A stretch of 64,000 nucleotides of DNA from Aureisphaera sp963669405. GTDB taxonomy: Bacteria > Bacteroidota > Bacteroidia > Flavobacteriales > Flavobacteriaceae. Below the pieces are notes generated by a model. It searched no databases, was not told the DNA's origin, and was given only the letters and a program-made list of their open reading frames with translations. The position numbers and the translations under genes are program-made. The stretch covers positions 1,798,001 to 1,862,000 of the forward strand of contig CAXXHF010000002.1 of the NCBI GenBank assembly GCA_963669405.2, read 5' to 3'. Below, piece after piece: positions 24,822 through 33,491 of the stretch (position 1 is its first letter; every line of letters begins with the position of its first letter).

Positions 24822-25871
24822 ATGAGCGAATTCCATTTGCTATCTATTTCTGAATTGAAAAAAGAAACCCCTAATGCGGTTTGCATTACTTTTGAAATAC
24901 CTCCTCAACTTACCCAAACTTTTGCTTTTAAGGCCGGACAATATATTACCTTAAAAGCATTGATAGACGGAAAAGAAGTTCGTAGAGCCTATTCTCTATG
25001 TAGCAGTCCAAATAGTGATGAATGGTCCGTTGGTGTTAAAAAAGTACCCGGAGGAACATTTTCTGTACATGCCAACGAAGTACTAAAAGTTGGTGATTCA
25101 TTAGAAGTGATGCCTCCTCAAGGACATTTTATCCTGGAACCCGAAGACTCTCAAAGTAACCAGTATGCTGCTTTTGCTGCTGGAAGCGGAATTACCCCTG
25201 TGTTTTCTATTATTAAAGATGTCCTTGAACGTGAACCAAAAAGTCAGTTTGTTTTGGTTTATGGAAACAAAAGCAAAGCTGAAACTATGTTCTATGACGA
25301 TTTAGAATCGCTACAACAACAGTTTCCAAATCGATTGCAGGTAACCTATATTTTCAGTCAAAGCAAAGAGGAAAATGCACTTCGTGGAAGAATTGACAAA
25401 TCGGTGGTGAACTATTTGTTAAAGAATAAATTTCAGGATTACCATTTTGATCGTTTTTACCTTTGTGGTCCCGAAACCATGATTGAAGAAGTGTCTAAAA
25501 CCCTTCAGGATCGGGGTGTACAAAAAGAAAACATCTTATTTGAGTTGTTCACCACTGCTGATGAAGGCGAACTCACCGAAGCTCATGATGGCAATACCCA
25601 AGTAACCATTATTGTGGACGACGAAACCGAAACCTTTACCATGTCACAAGAAAAAAGTGTACTGGACGCAGCATTGGAGCACGATTTGGATCCTCCGTAT
25701 TCTTGTCAGGGAGGTATCTGCAGTTCGTGTATTGCACGAGTTAAAGAAGGAAAAGTAGAAATGCGAAAGAATCAAATTCTAACTGACTCCGAGTTAGAGG
25801 AAGGGTTCGTCCTTACCTGTCAGTCACACCCTACCACACCCACTTTGGTGATAGATTATGATGATGTTTAG
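24822..25871 (+). CDS. Ferredoxin-NADP reductase-like oxidoreductase (PaaE/Hmp-type)
   Basis: A 349-residue electron-transfer flavoprotein. FAD-binding motif RAYSLCS at residues 55-61; NAD(P)-binding GSGITP at 121-126 and CGPETM at 215-220. A C-terminal plant-type [2Fe-2S] ferredoxin domain has Cys295, Cys300, Cys303 and Cys333 (PYSCQGGICSSC and LTCQ). This is the layout of phenylacetyl-CoA epoxidase reductase PaaE and related reductases. No other paa genes are nearby, so it probably serves another oxygenase or desaturase. The ATG at 24822 is chosen because the promoter box covers the upstream TTG. Confidence 0.92.
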   Translation: MSEFHLLSISELKKETPNAVCITFEIPPQLTQTFAFKAGQYITLKALIDGKEVRRAYSLCSSPNSDEWSVGVKKVPGGTFSVHANEVLKVGDSLEVMPPQGHFILEPEDSQSNQYAAFAAGSGITPVFSIIKDVLEREPKSQFVLVYGNKSKAETMFYDDLESLQQQFPNRLQVTYIFSQSKEENALRGRIDKSVVNYLLKNKFQDYHFDRFYLCGPETMIEEVSKTLQDRGVQKENILFELFTTADEGELTEAHDGNTQVTIIVDDETETFTMSQEKSVLDAALEHDLDPPYSCQGGICSSCIARVKEGKVEMRKNQILTDSELEEGFVLTCQSHPTTPTLVIDYDDV

Positions 25872-25877
25872 TAAAGA

Positions 25878-26912
25878 TTAAAGGATTTCAATAATTTTTT
25901 GAACTATTGTTTCTGTAGTAATTGATCCCATGGCGTTTTCATAACCCTCTGGGTATTTATTCCCATATACTGAGGTAGGTATTAGAGGGAACCGATTCCT
26001 GTCTGCCATTAATTGTCTATCGTCCGGTTGACCAAAAGGGACAAAGCCTGCGTAGGGATGCGTGACTCCCCAAAGTGTAACCACAGGTACATTGTAAAGT
26101 GCCGCCAAATGACCATTGGCACTATCCATAGCGAGCATGATATCTAAGTTAGATATGAGCGCCAATTCTTCTTCTAAGGTAAGTGTTCCTGCTACATTGG
26201 TAACAGAGGAAAATTGAGTAGCCATCTCTTCAAGCTGCTTTTCTTCTTCAGCTCCACCACCAAAAAGCAATATTCTAAAAGCCCCCTTAGCATCCAACTT
26301 CTGAATGGCCTCCTTCATTTGAGAAAATGGATACATTTTTCCCTTGTACGCAGCAAAAGGAGCAATTCCGATACACTTTTTGGGTTCATTCCCAACAAGG
26401 TTCAGCAATCTTGGTGTCAGTTTTTGTCTATCCGGAAATTGATGGGAAGCCAATTCTATAGGCAGATTAAGCAATGAAAAAACATCGGCGTACCGTTGGT
26501 GGGTCGATTTCAGTTTTACCAATCCAAGTCCCTTAGAATTTATGAGGCGCTTTTTTTCTGTTCTTCCCTTGTTCAACGCTACGGAACGAATTCCCCTAAA
26601 AGAAAGTATTTTACGTACTACTTTAGAACGAATTACGTTATGTAAATCTGCCACGGCGTCTATACCTAACGTCTTTACTTCTTTGGCCAATCTCCATAAT
26701 CCGAAAACTCCTTTGTGTCTTCCGCTTACATCCGCTTCTTTAAAATAAACATTGGGAATATTGAGAAACAGGGGCTTAAACTGTTTTCTGGAAAGCACTG
26801 TGATTTTAATCTCAGGATAGGTAGCTGAAAGTACACGGACTATAGGAACCGTCATTGCCACATCGCCCATGGCGGACAACCGGATTACGAGAACATGTTT
26901 GGGTACTTTCAT
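25878..26912 (-). CDS. Glycosyltransferase family 9 (heptosyltransferase-like)
   Basis: 344 residues of GT-B fold. N-terminal VLVIRLSAMGDVAMTVP and C-terminal MLAMDSANGHLAALYNVPVV with LWGVTHP are the GT9 signatures. Members add heptose or similar sugars to lipid A-core. The sugar is not predictable here. It is transcribed with the DUF4254 gene 44 bases upstream, a pairing seen often in Bacteroidota, which suggests both act in LPS core assembly. Confidence 0.9.
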   Translation of the reverse strand: MKVPKHVLVIRLSAMGDVAMTVPIVRVLSATYPEIKITVLSRKQFKPLFLNIPNVYFKEADVSGRHKGVFGLWRLAKEVKTLGIDAVADLHNVIRSKVVRKILSFRGIRSVALNKGRTEKKRLINSKGLGLVKLKSTHQRYADVFSLLNLPIELASHQFPDRQKLTPRLLNLVGNEPKKCIGIAPFAAYKGKMYPFSQMKEAIQKLDAKGAFRILLFGGGAEEEKQLEEMATQFSSVTNVAGTLTLEEELALISNLDIMLAMDSANGHLAALYNVPVVTLWGVTHPYAGFVPFGQPDDRQLMADRNRFPLIPTSVYGNKYPEGYENAMGSITTETIVQKIIEIL

Positions 26913-26956
26913 GATTGTTGTATAGCCTAAACCAAAAAAGGGTGAAGCTAGAAAAC

Positions 26957-27568
26957 TTATTTCTGCCCTCTTAATACAGGGTTTAGTTCATCGTCATTAT
27001 ACATCTTCATTTGTTTGTACACTTTCATGTACTTTCTGCCGTGAACAATATCATCCAATAATTGCTGAATGGCCGTGCTCAAGTCCACACGTTGTTCCAG
27101 CAACACCTCTAGTTTTTTCTGGCAGGCCGCACGATGATCTTCACTGGCATTTTCTCGTGTTGCTTCCTCGTTCATATGATATACCTTGAGTGCCAAAATA
27201 GAAAGTCGATCTACACCCCAGGCTGGGCTTTCGGTATTAATGGTCGCATTTTCCTGCACCTCAACGTCTGCATATTTATCTAGAAAATAACTGTCAATGT
27301 ATTCTACCATATCGGTACGATCCTGATTGGAGGCATCGATCTTACGTTTCAAATCCAAAGCAGCAATTGGGTCTATATTAGGGTCTCTAATAATGTCTTC
27401 ATAATGCCACTGTACAGTATCTATCCAGCTCTTTCGGTACAAAAGATGCTCTAAGAGGGAAGTATCCTTATTGTAAGGATTGGAAAATGGTTGATAGGGG
27501 TCATCTATGACATGGTAAGTGTCAATTACTTCCTTGAATATTTTATTCGCAATTTCTGTGAATGTCAT
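26957..27568 (-). CDS. DUF4254 family protein
   Basis: 203 residues, mostly helical and charged, with no signal or membrane helix. It contains WHYEDIIRDPNIDP and NQDRTDMVEYID, which are characteristic of DUF4254. Function is unknown. Frequent linkage to GT9 genes, seen here too, suggests an accessory role in LPS core sugar addition. A -7 box lies 41 bases before its ATG. Confidence 0.85.
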   Translation of the reverse strand: MTFTEIANKIFKEVIDTYHVIDDPYQPFSNPYNKDTSLLEHLLYRKSWIDTVQWHYEDIIRDPNIDPIAALDLKRKIDASNQDRTDMVEYIDSYFLDKYADVEVQENATINTESPAWGVDRLSILALKVYHMNEEATRENASEDHRAACQKKLEVLLEQRVDLSTAIQQLLDDIVHGRKYMKVYKQMKMYNDDELNPVLRGQK

Positions 27569-27609
27569 TTTCTATAAATAAGTGTTTCTGAAGATTTTTA
27601 TTTAGGCTG

Positions 27610-27617
27610 CAAAGGTA
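27610..27617 (-). promoter_or_regulatory. -7 box for the DUF4254-GT9 operon
   Basis: A perfect TACCTTTG on the minus strand lies 41 bases before the DUF4254 ATG. No clear -33 TTG is seen. Confidence 0.55.
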
Positions 27618-27668
27618 TTACATTTTACTGTAGGATGCAGTAATGCCGAAAAGGTTCCAAAATTGCAT

Positions 27669-28592
27669 TCAAACAAAAAATAGTACGAAAGGGTACACTA
27701 TAAAACCCCATAACAGTATTTCCTTAAACCATTTTTCTGAATTATGTTCTATATAATTTGCCATAATGATGGCTGTAGGTGCTATCATAAAAACCAGTTC
27801 TGAAGTATCCTTTGTATTTGAAATTATCGTAATTGCTACAGATACAAGCAATACATAAATGACCAAAAGATGTTTGGGTCTTTCTTTTTTTGGAATTTTG
27901 GAGAGGCTTCCTATTTTAAAGAACAAAGCCCAGACCAGAGAACCCAAAACAAAGGCAATGCCCAAAATAAAAGCCAATGTTCCGTAAGCTGAAAAATTCC
28001 ACGAGGGTATGCCAAAGAGTTCCGTGATCCATTGAAAACTATCCTCTTTTAACAGATAATACGCTGTTACCAACAAGAAAACAGCTATGAATCCCGCCGC
28101 TGGGATAAAAAGATACCTCAGCTTTGTGGTAGGCATCATAACAATAGCCCATAGTAAAGCCACTACCATAAGAATGCTTGGCGAATACAAAAATGTGGCT
28201 ATAGCAATCCACAAAGCAGCGTCCAAAATCTTTCGTTCGGTATTTTTCATGGAGTGTAAACTAAAAATCCTGCGCAATGCAAAAAGCAAACATACATTGG
28301 CTCCAAGAAGAGGAACATTCAACAAAATAGCTGGGAAAAAGCATATAAGTACACCAAAAAGCAATAGTGCATACCCATTTATTTGTGTGAGTCCATTTTT
28401 TCGTATGATAAAGTCCAGGAGAAAAATGGAAAAGATCCAAAGAAGTACCGATAGTGAAATTTTTCCAATTTCATAAAGGTCTAGTGACCCCTTATTTTCA
28501 AGAAAATACCAAAGGCATACAAACAAGAGTATATACAAGTCTACCAAAAGAAAATTTAATGGGCCGGATTTCCTAAAAAAGCTTGTAAGCAT
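27669..28592 (-). CDS. DUF6427 family membrane protein
   Basis: 307 residues with about nine or ten hydrophobic helices and almost no soluble domain. The N-terminus MLTSFFRKSGPLNFLLV is typical of the family. Function unknown. It is divergently arranged with the DUF6341 gene across 40 bases, an arrangement that recurs in Flavobacteria as far as I recall. A weak TATCTTTA box (28620-28627 on the minus strand) may drive it. Confidence 0.75.
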   Translation of the reverse strand: MLTSFFRKSGPLNFLLVDLYILLFVCLWYFLENKGSLDLYEIGKISLSVLLWIFSIFLLDFIIRKNGLTQINGYALLLFGVLICFFPAILLNVPLLGANVCLLFALRRIFSLHSMKNTERKILDAALWIAIATFLYSPSILMVVALLWAIVMMPTTKLRYLFIPAAGFIAVFLLVTAYYLLKEDSFQWITELFGIPSWNFSAYGTLAFILGIAFVLGSLVWALFFKIGSLSKIPKKERPKHLLVIYVLLVSVAITIISNTKDTSELVFMIAPTAIIMANYIEHNSEKWFKEILLWGFIVYPFVLFFV

Positions 28593-28613
28593 TTAAGTTT
28601 ATTTCTATTTTTG
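28583..28613 (+). promoter_or_regulatory. Promoter for the DUF6341 gene
   Basis: TTG at 28583-28585, a 20-base spacer, and a perfect TATTTTTG at 28606-28613, 19 bases before the ATG. This is one of the best matches to the Bacteroidetes consensus in the window. Its upstream half overlaps the start of the divergent DUF6427 gene. Confidence 0.7.
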
Positions 28614-28632
28614 TATCCTTAAAGATAAACAT

Positions 28633-28893
28633 ATGTCCTTAAAAGAAATTTTTTACGGTATACAGGATTTTGCTGAAAGTGTTTTGTTTATTCCTTATGA
28701 CGCATTGCGTTCCTTGGAATTGGAAAGCTGGTGGGGTGCCAATGTTATGAGTTGGTTGTTTACCGTAATTGGTTTTGTTGCTTTTATCTATTGGATGAAG
28801 GAATTGAAAACTTTCAATGACAATAACGAAGAAGACCGCACACAGGTTTCTCATGGTTATTTGGGGAACGACTCAGATTTAAGCCGATCTTAA
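28633..28893 (+). CDS. DUF6341 family small membrane protein
   Basis: 86 residues. An amphipathic N-terminus (SLKEIFYGIQDFAESVLFIP) is followed by one clear membrane helix (about 38-57) and an acidic polar tail. The motif RSLELESWWGANVMSW is family-typical. Some databases call such proteins uracil phosphoribosyltransferase, but no PRPP-binding motif is present, so that name would be wrong. Function unknown. It has its own promoter and terminator. Confidence 0.8.
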   Translation: MSLKEIFYGIQDFAESVLFIPYDALRSLELESWWGANVMSWLFTVIGFVAFIYWMKELKTFNDNNEEDRTQVSHGYLGNDSDLSRS

Positions 28894-28920
28894 TATAGAG
28901 ATAAGATTTTTATAATAGTA

Positions 28921-28947
28921 AAGCCCCCTCAATGAGGGGGCTTTTTT
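28921..28947 (+). terminator. Rho-independent terminator after DUF6341
   Basis: AAGCCCCCT (28921-28929) pairs with AGGGGGCTT (28935-28943), and six T follow (28942-28947). A textbook terminator, 27 bases after the stop codon. Confidence 0.92.
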
Positions 28948-28980
28948 GTATCTTAATATAGAATTTTAAAACCTATTATT

Positions 28981-30747
28981 ATGCGTTATTTTTTATTTGC
29001 CCTACTCTTTTGCATGGGATCATTGCTGTACTCTCAAAGTACCATCCCTATGCCTTTTTACCAACCTTACGATAGTTATGACTATAACAATAAACCAGAC
29101 TATCATAAACTTGAGGTAAATTTCGCTCCTTACACTCCTGTGATAAGATGTCCAGGCAGTGCTGATATCACTGCTGTTATAAATGCACAAGGTACCTCTT
29201 GGGATCTTCACGAAAGAACCTCCGAACCTGAAAGGGGAAAAGCCATAAAGTTAACCGTTAGTGATAGTGCCCTTGTCTGTCTTGGCAGTGGCGCTGTTAA
29301 TGGAAGAACACGTTCCGAAATGCTATATAAGCTTCCCGAAATGGAAGGAGACACAACTTATATAGAATGGGATGTACTGATTCCAAATAATTTAGAATTT
29401 CCAGATCAGGTTGTAGCACCTCCAACTGCAAATTATCATAAGATTTTTCAAATACTAGTTACTTCAAGTAACCTCAACTATCCTTTAGTAGGTGTCGATT
29501 ATATTCATAAGAACCCTATGACACCATTGGATGTGAAAAGGGATTTGTTTTTTAGAATAAGGTCTCCCAACAACTCATCTATACATTACCGCCTTACGGT
29601 TACAGACGCGATTGAAAAGGGGGTTTGGACTCCTATTACCTATAAAACCATATGGTCCAATGATGATACTCAGGCAAATGTTGAGATTTATATTGATGGA
29701 AAACCAGTTGTTTTAGTAGGTGACCCCCCAACCAGTAACAATTTTTATATAGCTACATTTGAGTTGGGCTCCCCTGGCGGTACTCCCTATGGAATAAAAT
29801 GCGCAACTATAGAATATACAAGTTCTGATGAAGGGAAAGCGAACAACATAAAGTTTGGGCATTATAGACAAAATCATACGGATTCACATTCTATCTATAT
29901 CGATGATTTAAAAGTGATTAATTCTGACCCTAGCGATGACCCTTCTCCCATTAAGCTTGATACTGGCTATTGCAACGTATCTATACCTATAGACAACCAG
30001 AATATTACCTGCGAAACCAGAACAGGAACCACCAATTATAAATTCCGATTTGAACAAAACGGTGATTATTATTGGGTAAATAATGGAAACAGCCCCACTG
30101 TAAATTTATTGGATCACACTTTTATACAACCCGCCACCACTTATAATGTACAGGTAAGGGCACAAGGTGCTGATTTTGATATCGTTTATGGAGATATCTG
30201 CTCTATTACGATACCTCATCTAACAAAACTTAGAAGTAACGACTGTAATGTAGTTTCCAATCAATATAATGGTGTTATAGGAGCACTTACCGTAAATAAT
30301 GCTACAAATTATAAATTTAGGTTTAAGGACGTAAAGAAGAATCTCTACTATTATGGCAACAGTAGCACACATACTATAACACCGTCTTCTATAAGCGGGA
30401 TTGTAACAGGAAAAGAATATGAAGTACATGTAAGGGCGCAAGGGCCAGGGTTTGACTTCGATTATGGAATGGGGTGTGATATAGAATTTACGTCGAATCT
30501 TACCACGGATTCAGGCTCAAATTCAGAAATGTTCATTACACCCAATCCTTTTACCAAAACCATTGCCTTTAATAAGAATGTTTCTTTTGATGCAATTAAG
30601 ATATTCGATCTATCCGGAAATATAGTTTTTTCTGAAACAGGGTTTACAGGAGTCTCCTTGGATCTTCATTTTCTGAAAGATGGGCTTTATTTTATTCAAA
30701 CACAATCTAGAGAGAAGATTGCTACATTCAAGCTAATTAAAGAATAG
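28981..30747 (+). CDS. Secreted polysaccharide lyase-like protein with T9SS sorting domain
   Basis: 588 residues. The signal peptide ends near SLLYSQS (residue 20). Residues about 60-310 look like a concanavalin/jelly-roll polysaccharide-binding or lyase domain. The GRTRSEM motif at about 108-114 resembles the RxRxE strand of heparin-, glucuronan- and alginate-lyase families. Two related beta repeats follow (about 325-415 and 420-508), each with NYKFRF near the start and VRAQG near the end. The C-terminus (from about 512, ITPNPFTKTI to LIKE) is a T9SS type A sorting domain. It stands alone between two terminators. Lyase activity is a guess from motif and layout. Confidence 0.75.
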   Translation: MRYFLFALLFCMGSLLYSQSTIPMPFYQPYDSYDYNNKPDYHKLEVNFAPYTPVIRCPGSADITAVINAQGTSWDLHERTSEPERGKAIKLTVSDSALVCLGSGAVNGRTRSEMLYKLPEMEGDTTYIEWDVLIPNNLEFPDQVVAPPTANYHKIFQILVTSSNLNYPLVGVDYIHKNPMTPLDVKRDLFFRIRSPNNSSIHYRLTVTDAIEKGVWTPITYKTIWSNDDTQANVEIYIDGKPVVLVGDPPTSNNFYIATFELGSPGGTPYGIKCATIEYTSSDEGKANNIKFGHYRQNHTDSHSIYIDDLKVINSDPSDDPSPIKLDTGYCNVSIPIDNQNITCETRTGTTNYKFRFEQNGDYYWVNNGNSPTVNLLDHTFIQPATTYNVQVRAQGADFDIVYGDICSITIPHLTKLRSNDCNVVSNQYNGVIGALTVNNATNYKFRFKDVKKNLYYYGNSSTHTITPSSISGIVTGKEYEVHVRAQGPGFDFDYGMGCDIEFTSNLTTDSGSNSEMFITPNPFTKTIAFNKNVSFDAIKIFDLSGNIVFSETGFTGVSLDLHFLKDGLYFIQTQSREKIATFKLIKE

Positions 30748-30764
30748 CTTGATTTCTTGCTCAT

Positions 30765-30813
30765 AAAATGTTTCTTTAGAAAGTAGATTCTTGCTTTTCT
30801 AAAGAAACATTTT
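30765..30813. terminator. Bidirectional terminator between convergent genes
   Basis: A perfect 18-base inverted repeat (30765-30782 with 30796-30813) encloses a 13-base loop, with T-runs usable on both strands. It lies between the convergent lyase-like gene and purD. Confidence 0.88.
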
Positions 30814-30842
30814 TTATGACCTCATATTAAAAAGGCTTGTTA

Positions 30843-32114
30843 TTATAAGTCAAACCCAATGTCTTTACGATAATACATCTTATCGAAAGAAATCTCATCT
30901 AGGTTTTCATAGGATTTCTGTAGTGCTTTTCTAAAATCCATATCCAATGAGGTTACCGCCAATACTCTTCCTCCATTAGTGACCACATTACCTTCCTTTA
31001 TCGTGGTGCCAGCATGAAACACGATGGAATCTCCAATGCGCTCAATACCCGAAATTTCCTTTCCTTTTTCATAAGCTTCTGGATAGCCGCCTGAAACAGC
31101 CATCACCGTAGTTGCTGCACGTTCATCAATTTCTAAGGAAACCTGATCTAATGTTTGGTTGGCCGTGGCTTCAAAAAGGGTCACCAAATCGGTCTTTATT
31201 CTTGGTAAAACCACTTCGGTTTCCGGATCTCCCATACGTACGTTGTATTCAATCACAAAAGGATCATCGTTAACCTTTATCAATCCAATAAACACAAATC
31301 CTTTATAATCGATTTCTTCTTTTTGAAGACCATATACCGTAGGCTTTACTATGCGTTCTTCAATTTTTTGCATCAATGCTTCATCTGCAAAAGGAACAGG
31401 CGAAATAGCTCCCATGCCTCCCGTATTTAAACCAACATCTCCTTCACCAATTCGTTTGTAATCTTTGGCCGTGGGTAGGATTTTGTAGTTTTTACCATCG
31501 GTAAGTACAAAAACGCTCAGCTCGATTCCGTCTAAAAACTCTTCAATCACTACCTTTTCACTGGCGGCTCCAAATTTGGAATGCGACAGCATATTTTCTA
31601 ATTCTGTTTTGGCTTCTTCTAAATCTTTAAGAATAAGCACTCCTTTTCCAGCTGCTAGCCCGTCTGCTTTCAATACATAAGGGGGTTGAAGGGTTTCTAA
31701 AAATGCTTTTCCTTCATTCAACGTATTTGCGGTAAAACTCTCATAAGCTGCTGTTGGAATTCCGTGGTTACTCATAAATTCCTTGGCCCGTTCTTTGCTT
31801 CCTTCCAACTTTGCACCGTTTTCAGAAGGTCCTATCACCATTACATCTTTCAAGGTATCATCGTGCAAGAAATAGTTATAAATTCCCCGAACCAAAGGAT
31901 CTTCGGGCCCTACTACCACCATCTGAATTTCGTTATCCAGCACACATTCTTTAATGGCCTGAAAATCATTTACATCGATAGGAACATTTTGGGCAATTTT
32001 ATCGGTTCCTGCATTTCCTGGAGCCACAAATAAATTCCCACAACGGGAGCTCTCTACTATTTTATAAGCAAATGTATGCTCTCTTCCTCCAGATCCTAAT
32101 ACCAAAATGTTCAT
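30843..32114 (-). CDS. purD: Phosphoribosylamine--glycine ligase
   Basis: Second step of purine synthesis: ATP-dependent joining of phosphoribosylamine and glycine. The PurD N-terminus MNILVLGSGGREH is clear, as are the ATP-grasp segments KADGLAAGKGVLIL, EEFLDGIELSVF and NTGGMGAISPVPF, and the metal-site stretch EYNVRMGDPETEVVLPR. The reading frame extends 33 codons further to 32213. The ATG at 32114 gives the standard 423 residues and lies 24 bases after a perfect -7 box, so it is the true start. Confidence 0.97.
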   Translation of the reverse strand: MNILVLGSGGREHTFAYKIVESSRCGNLFVAPGNAGTDKIAQNVPIDVNDFQAIKECVLDNEIQMVVVGPEDPLVRGIYNYFLHDDTLKDVMVIGPSENGAKLEGSKERAKEFMSNHGIPTAAYESFTANTLNEGKAFLETLQPPYVLKADGLAAGKGVLILKDLEEAKTELENMLSHSKFGAASEKVVIEEFLDGIELSVFVLTDGKNYKILPTAKDYKRIGEGDVGLNTGGMGAISPVPFADEALMQKIEERIVKPTVYGLQKEEIDYKGFVFIGLIKVNDDPFVIEYNVRMGDPETEVVLPRIKTDLVTLFEATANQTLDQVSLEIDERAATTVMAVSGGYPEAYEKGKEISGIERIGDSIVFHAGTTIKEGNVVTNGGRVLAVTSLDMDFRKALQKSYENLDEISFDKMYYRKDIGFDL

Positions 32115-32138
32115 GATAGCTAGTTTAATTTTAGACTG

Positions 32139-32146
32139 CAAAAGTA
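32139..32146 (-). promoter_or_regulatory. -7 box for purD
   Basis: A perfect TACTTTTG on the minus strand, 24 bases before the ATG at 32114. It excludes the longer upstream purD frame. The -33 element is not clear. Confidence 0.6.
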
Positions 32147-32181
32147 ATTGTTTGTAAATTGAACCCATAATCTTTTTTAGC

Positions 32182-33489
32182 TTGAATTTGTTCGAAATTA
32201 GTTTACGGCTCAATGGCTTTCCTATTCGGGAAGCTAAAAAAAGACTGGAAGAAATTCAGGCCATCCCAGAAAATGAATATCAAAATTATATTGAAGAAAA
32301 AAGGAATGAGATTGTGGCATTTCATTTCCGTGAGAATGGTTTTTACAGCAATTTTCTAGGGAATTCAATGCCTTCTTCATGGGATGCTGTACCAATTATG
32401 CAAAAATCTGATTTGCAACAGCCGCTTTCAGAACGCTTGTCCAGAGGGTTTTCCAAGAAGAATAGCTACATAAATAAAACTTCGGGATCCAGCGGGCATC
32501 CTTTTATTTTTGCAAAGGATAAGTTTTCCCATGCCCTTTCATGGGCAGAGTTTATGGATAGATACCAATGGTTTGATATTGACCTTAACCAAAGTTTCCA
32601 GGCCCGGTTTTATGGTATTCCATTAGATACCATCGGTTATCAGAAAGAACGACTTAAAGATCGATTAAGTAGGCGGTATCGGTTTCCCATATTTGACCTT
32701 TCTGATAAAAAACTAGAGGGTGTTTTGCGAGCTTTCAAAAAAAAGAGATTCGATTACATTAGTGGTTACACAAGTTCTATTGTTTTGTTTGCAAAATTCC
32801 TTCAGAAAAAGGGAATCATCCTAAAAGAAATCTGTCCATCCTTATCCAGTTGTTTGGTCACTAGTGAAATGCTATTTGAAAGTGATAAAATATTACTGGA
32901 ACAAACGTTTCAAATTCCAATTGTCAATGAATATGGGGCAAGCGAGCTAGGGCTTATTGGTTTTACAAATTCTCAAGATGAGTTTATTGCTAACAGTGAA
33001 GCGCTCTTTGTGGAGGTTGTAGATGATTCTGGAACGGTTGTTCCCAATGGAATGCCTGGTAGGATTGTAATTACCTCTCTGTATAATAGAGCTCACCCCA
33101 TGATACGTTATGACATTGGTGATACGGGTATTCTTTCTCCCACTAGTACTCCCAAAAAAACGATCTTTCAAGAGCTCATAGGAAGAACCAATGATGTTGC
33201 TCATTTACCTAGCGGAAAAACCGTACCAGGGCTTACTTTTTATTATGTTACCAAGAGTGTTATAGAAGACGATGGTAATGTAAAAGAGTTTGTGGTAGAG
33301 CAAACGGACCTTAATGCATTTAAGATTATTTACACTTCTGAAAACCCGCTAACTTCTACACAACAGAATTTGATAAAAGAGGCATTGTATAAATACCTTG
33401 AAATTGGTCTTCTATTAACCTTTGAAAGGATTTCTGTTTTAGACAGGAGTAATCGGGGGAAATTGAAGCAGTTTATATCTAAGTTATGA
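32182..33489 (+). CDS. CapK/PaaK-like adenylate-forming enzyme
   Basis: 435 residues related to phenylacetate-CoA ligase and to CapK of capsule loci. The ATP-binding motif is NKTSGSSGHPFIF (about residues 95-107). NEYGASELGLIG (about 251-262) is the second core motif, and YDIGDTGIL and RSNRGKL near the end fit the C-terminal domain. The likely reaction is activation of a carboxylic acid by AMP transfer. It lies at the edge of the polysaccharide locus but on the opposite strand, so modification of the glycan with an acyl or amino-acid group is a reasonable idea. The start must be TTG: a stop codon lies at 32155 and no ATG intervenes, and MNLFEI matches relatives. Confidence 0.85.
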   Translation: MNLFEISLRLNGFPIREAKKRLEEIQAIPENEYQNYIEEKRNEIVAFHFRENGFYSNFLGNSMPSSWDAVPIMQKSDLQQPLSERLSRGFSKKNSYINKTSGSSGHPFIFAKDKFSHALSWAEFMDRYQWFDIDLNQSFQARFYGIPLDTIGYQKERLKDRLSRRYRFPIFDLSDKKLEGVLRAFKKKRFDYISGYTSSIVLFAKFLQKKGIILKEICPSLSSCLVTSEMLFESDKILLEQTFQIPIVNEYGASELGLIGFTNSQDEFIANSEALFVEVVDDSGTVVPNGMPGRIVITSLYNRAHPMIRYDIGDTGILSPTSTPKKTIFQELIGRTNDVAHLPSGKTVPGLTFYYVTKSVIEDDGNVKEFVVEQTDLNAFKIIYTSENPLTSTQQNLIKEALYKYLEIGLLLTFERISVLDRSNRGKLKQFISKL

Positions 33490-33491
33490 TA

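Noticed and set aside
28633..28893. Naming the 86-residue protein a uracil phosphoribosyltransferase
   Set aside because: No PRPP-binding loop is present and the protein is a one-helix membrane protein; that name is a database error for this family.
32115..32213. 33-codon extension of purD
   Set aside because: A perfect promoter box lies within it, and PurD starts MNILVLGSGGREH at the downstream ATG.
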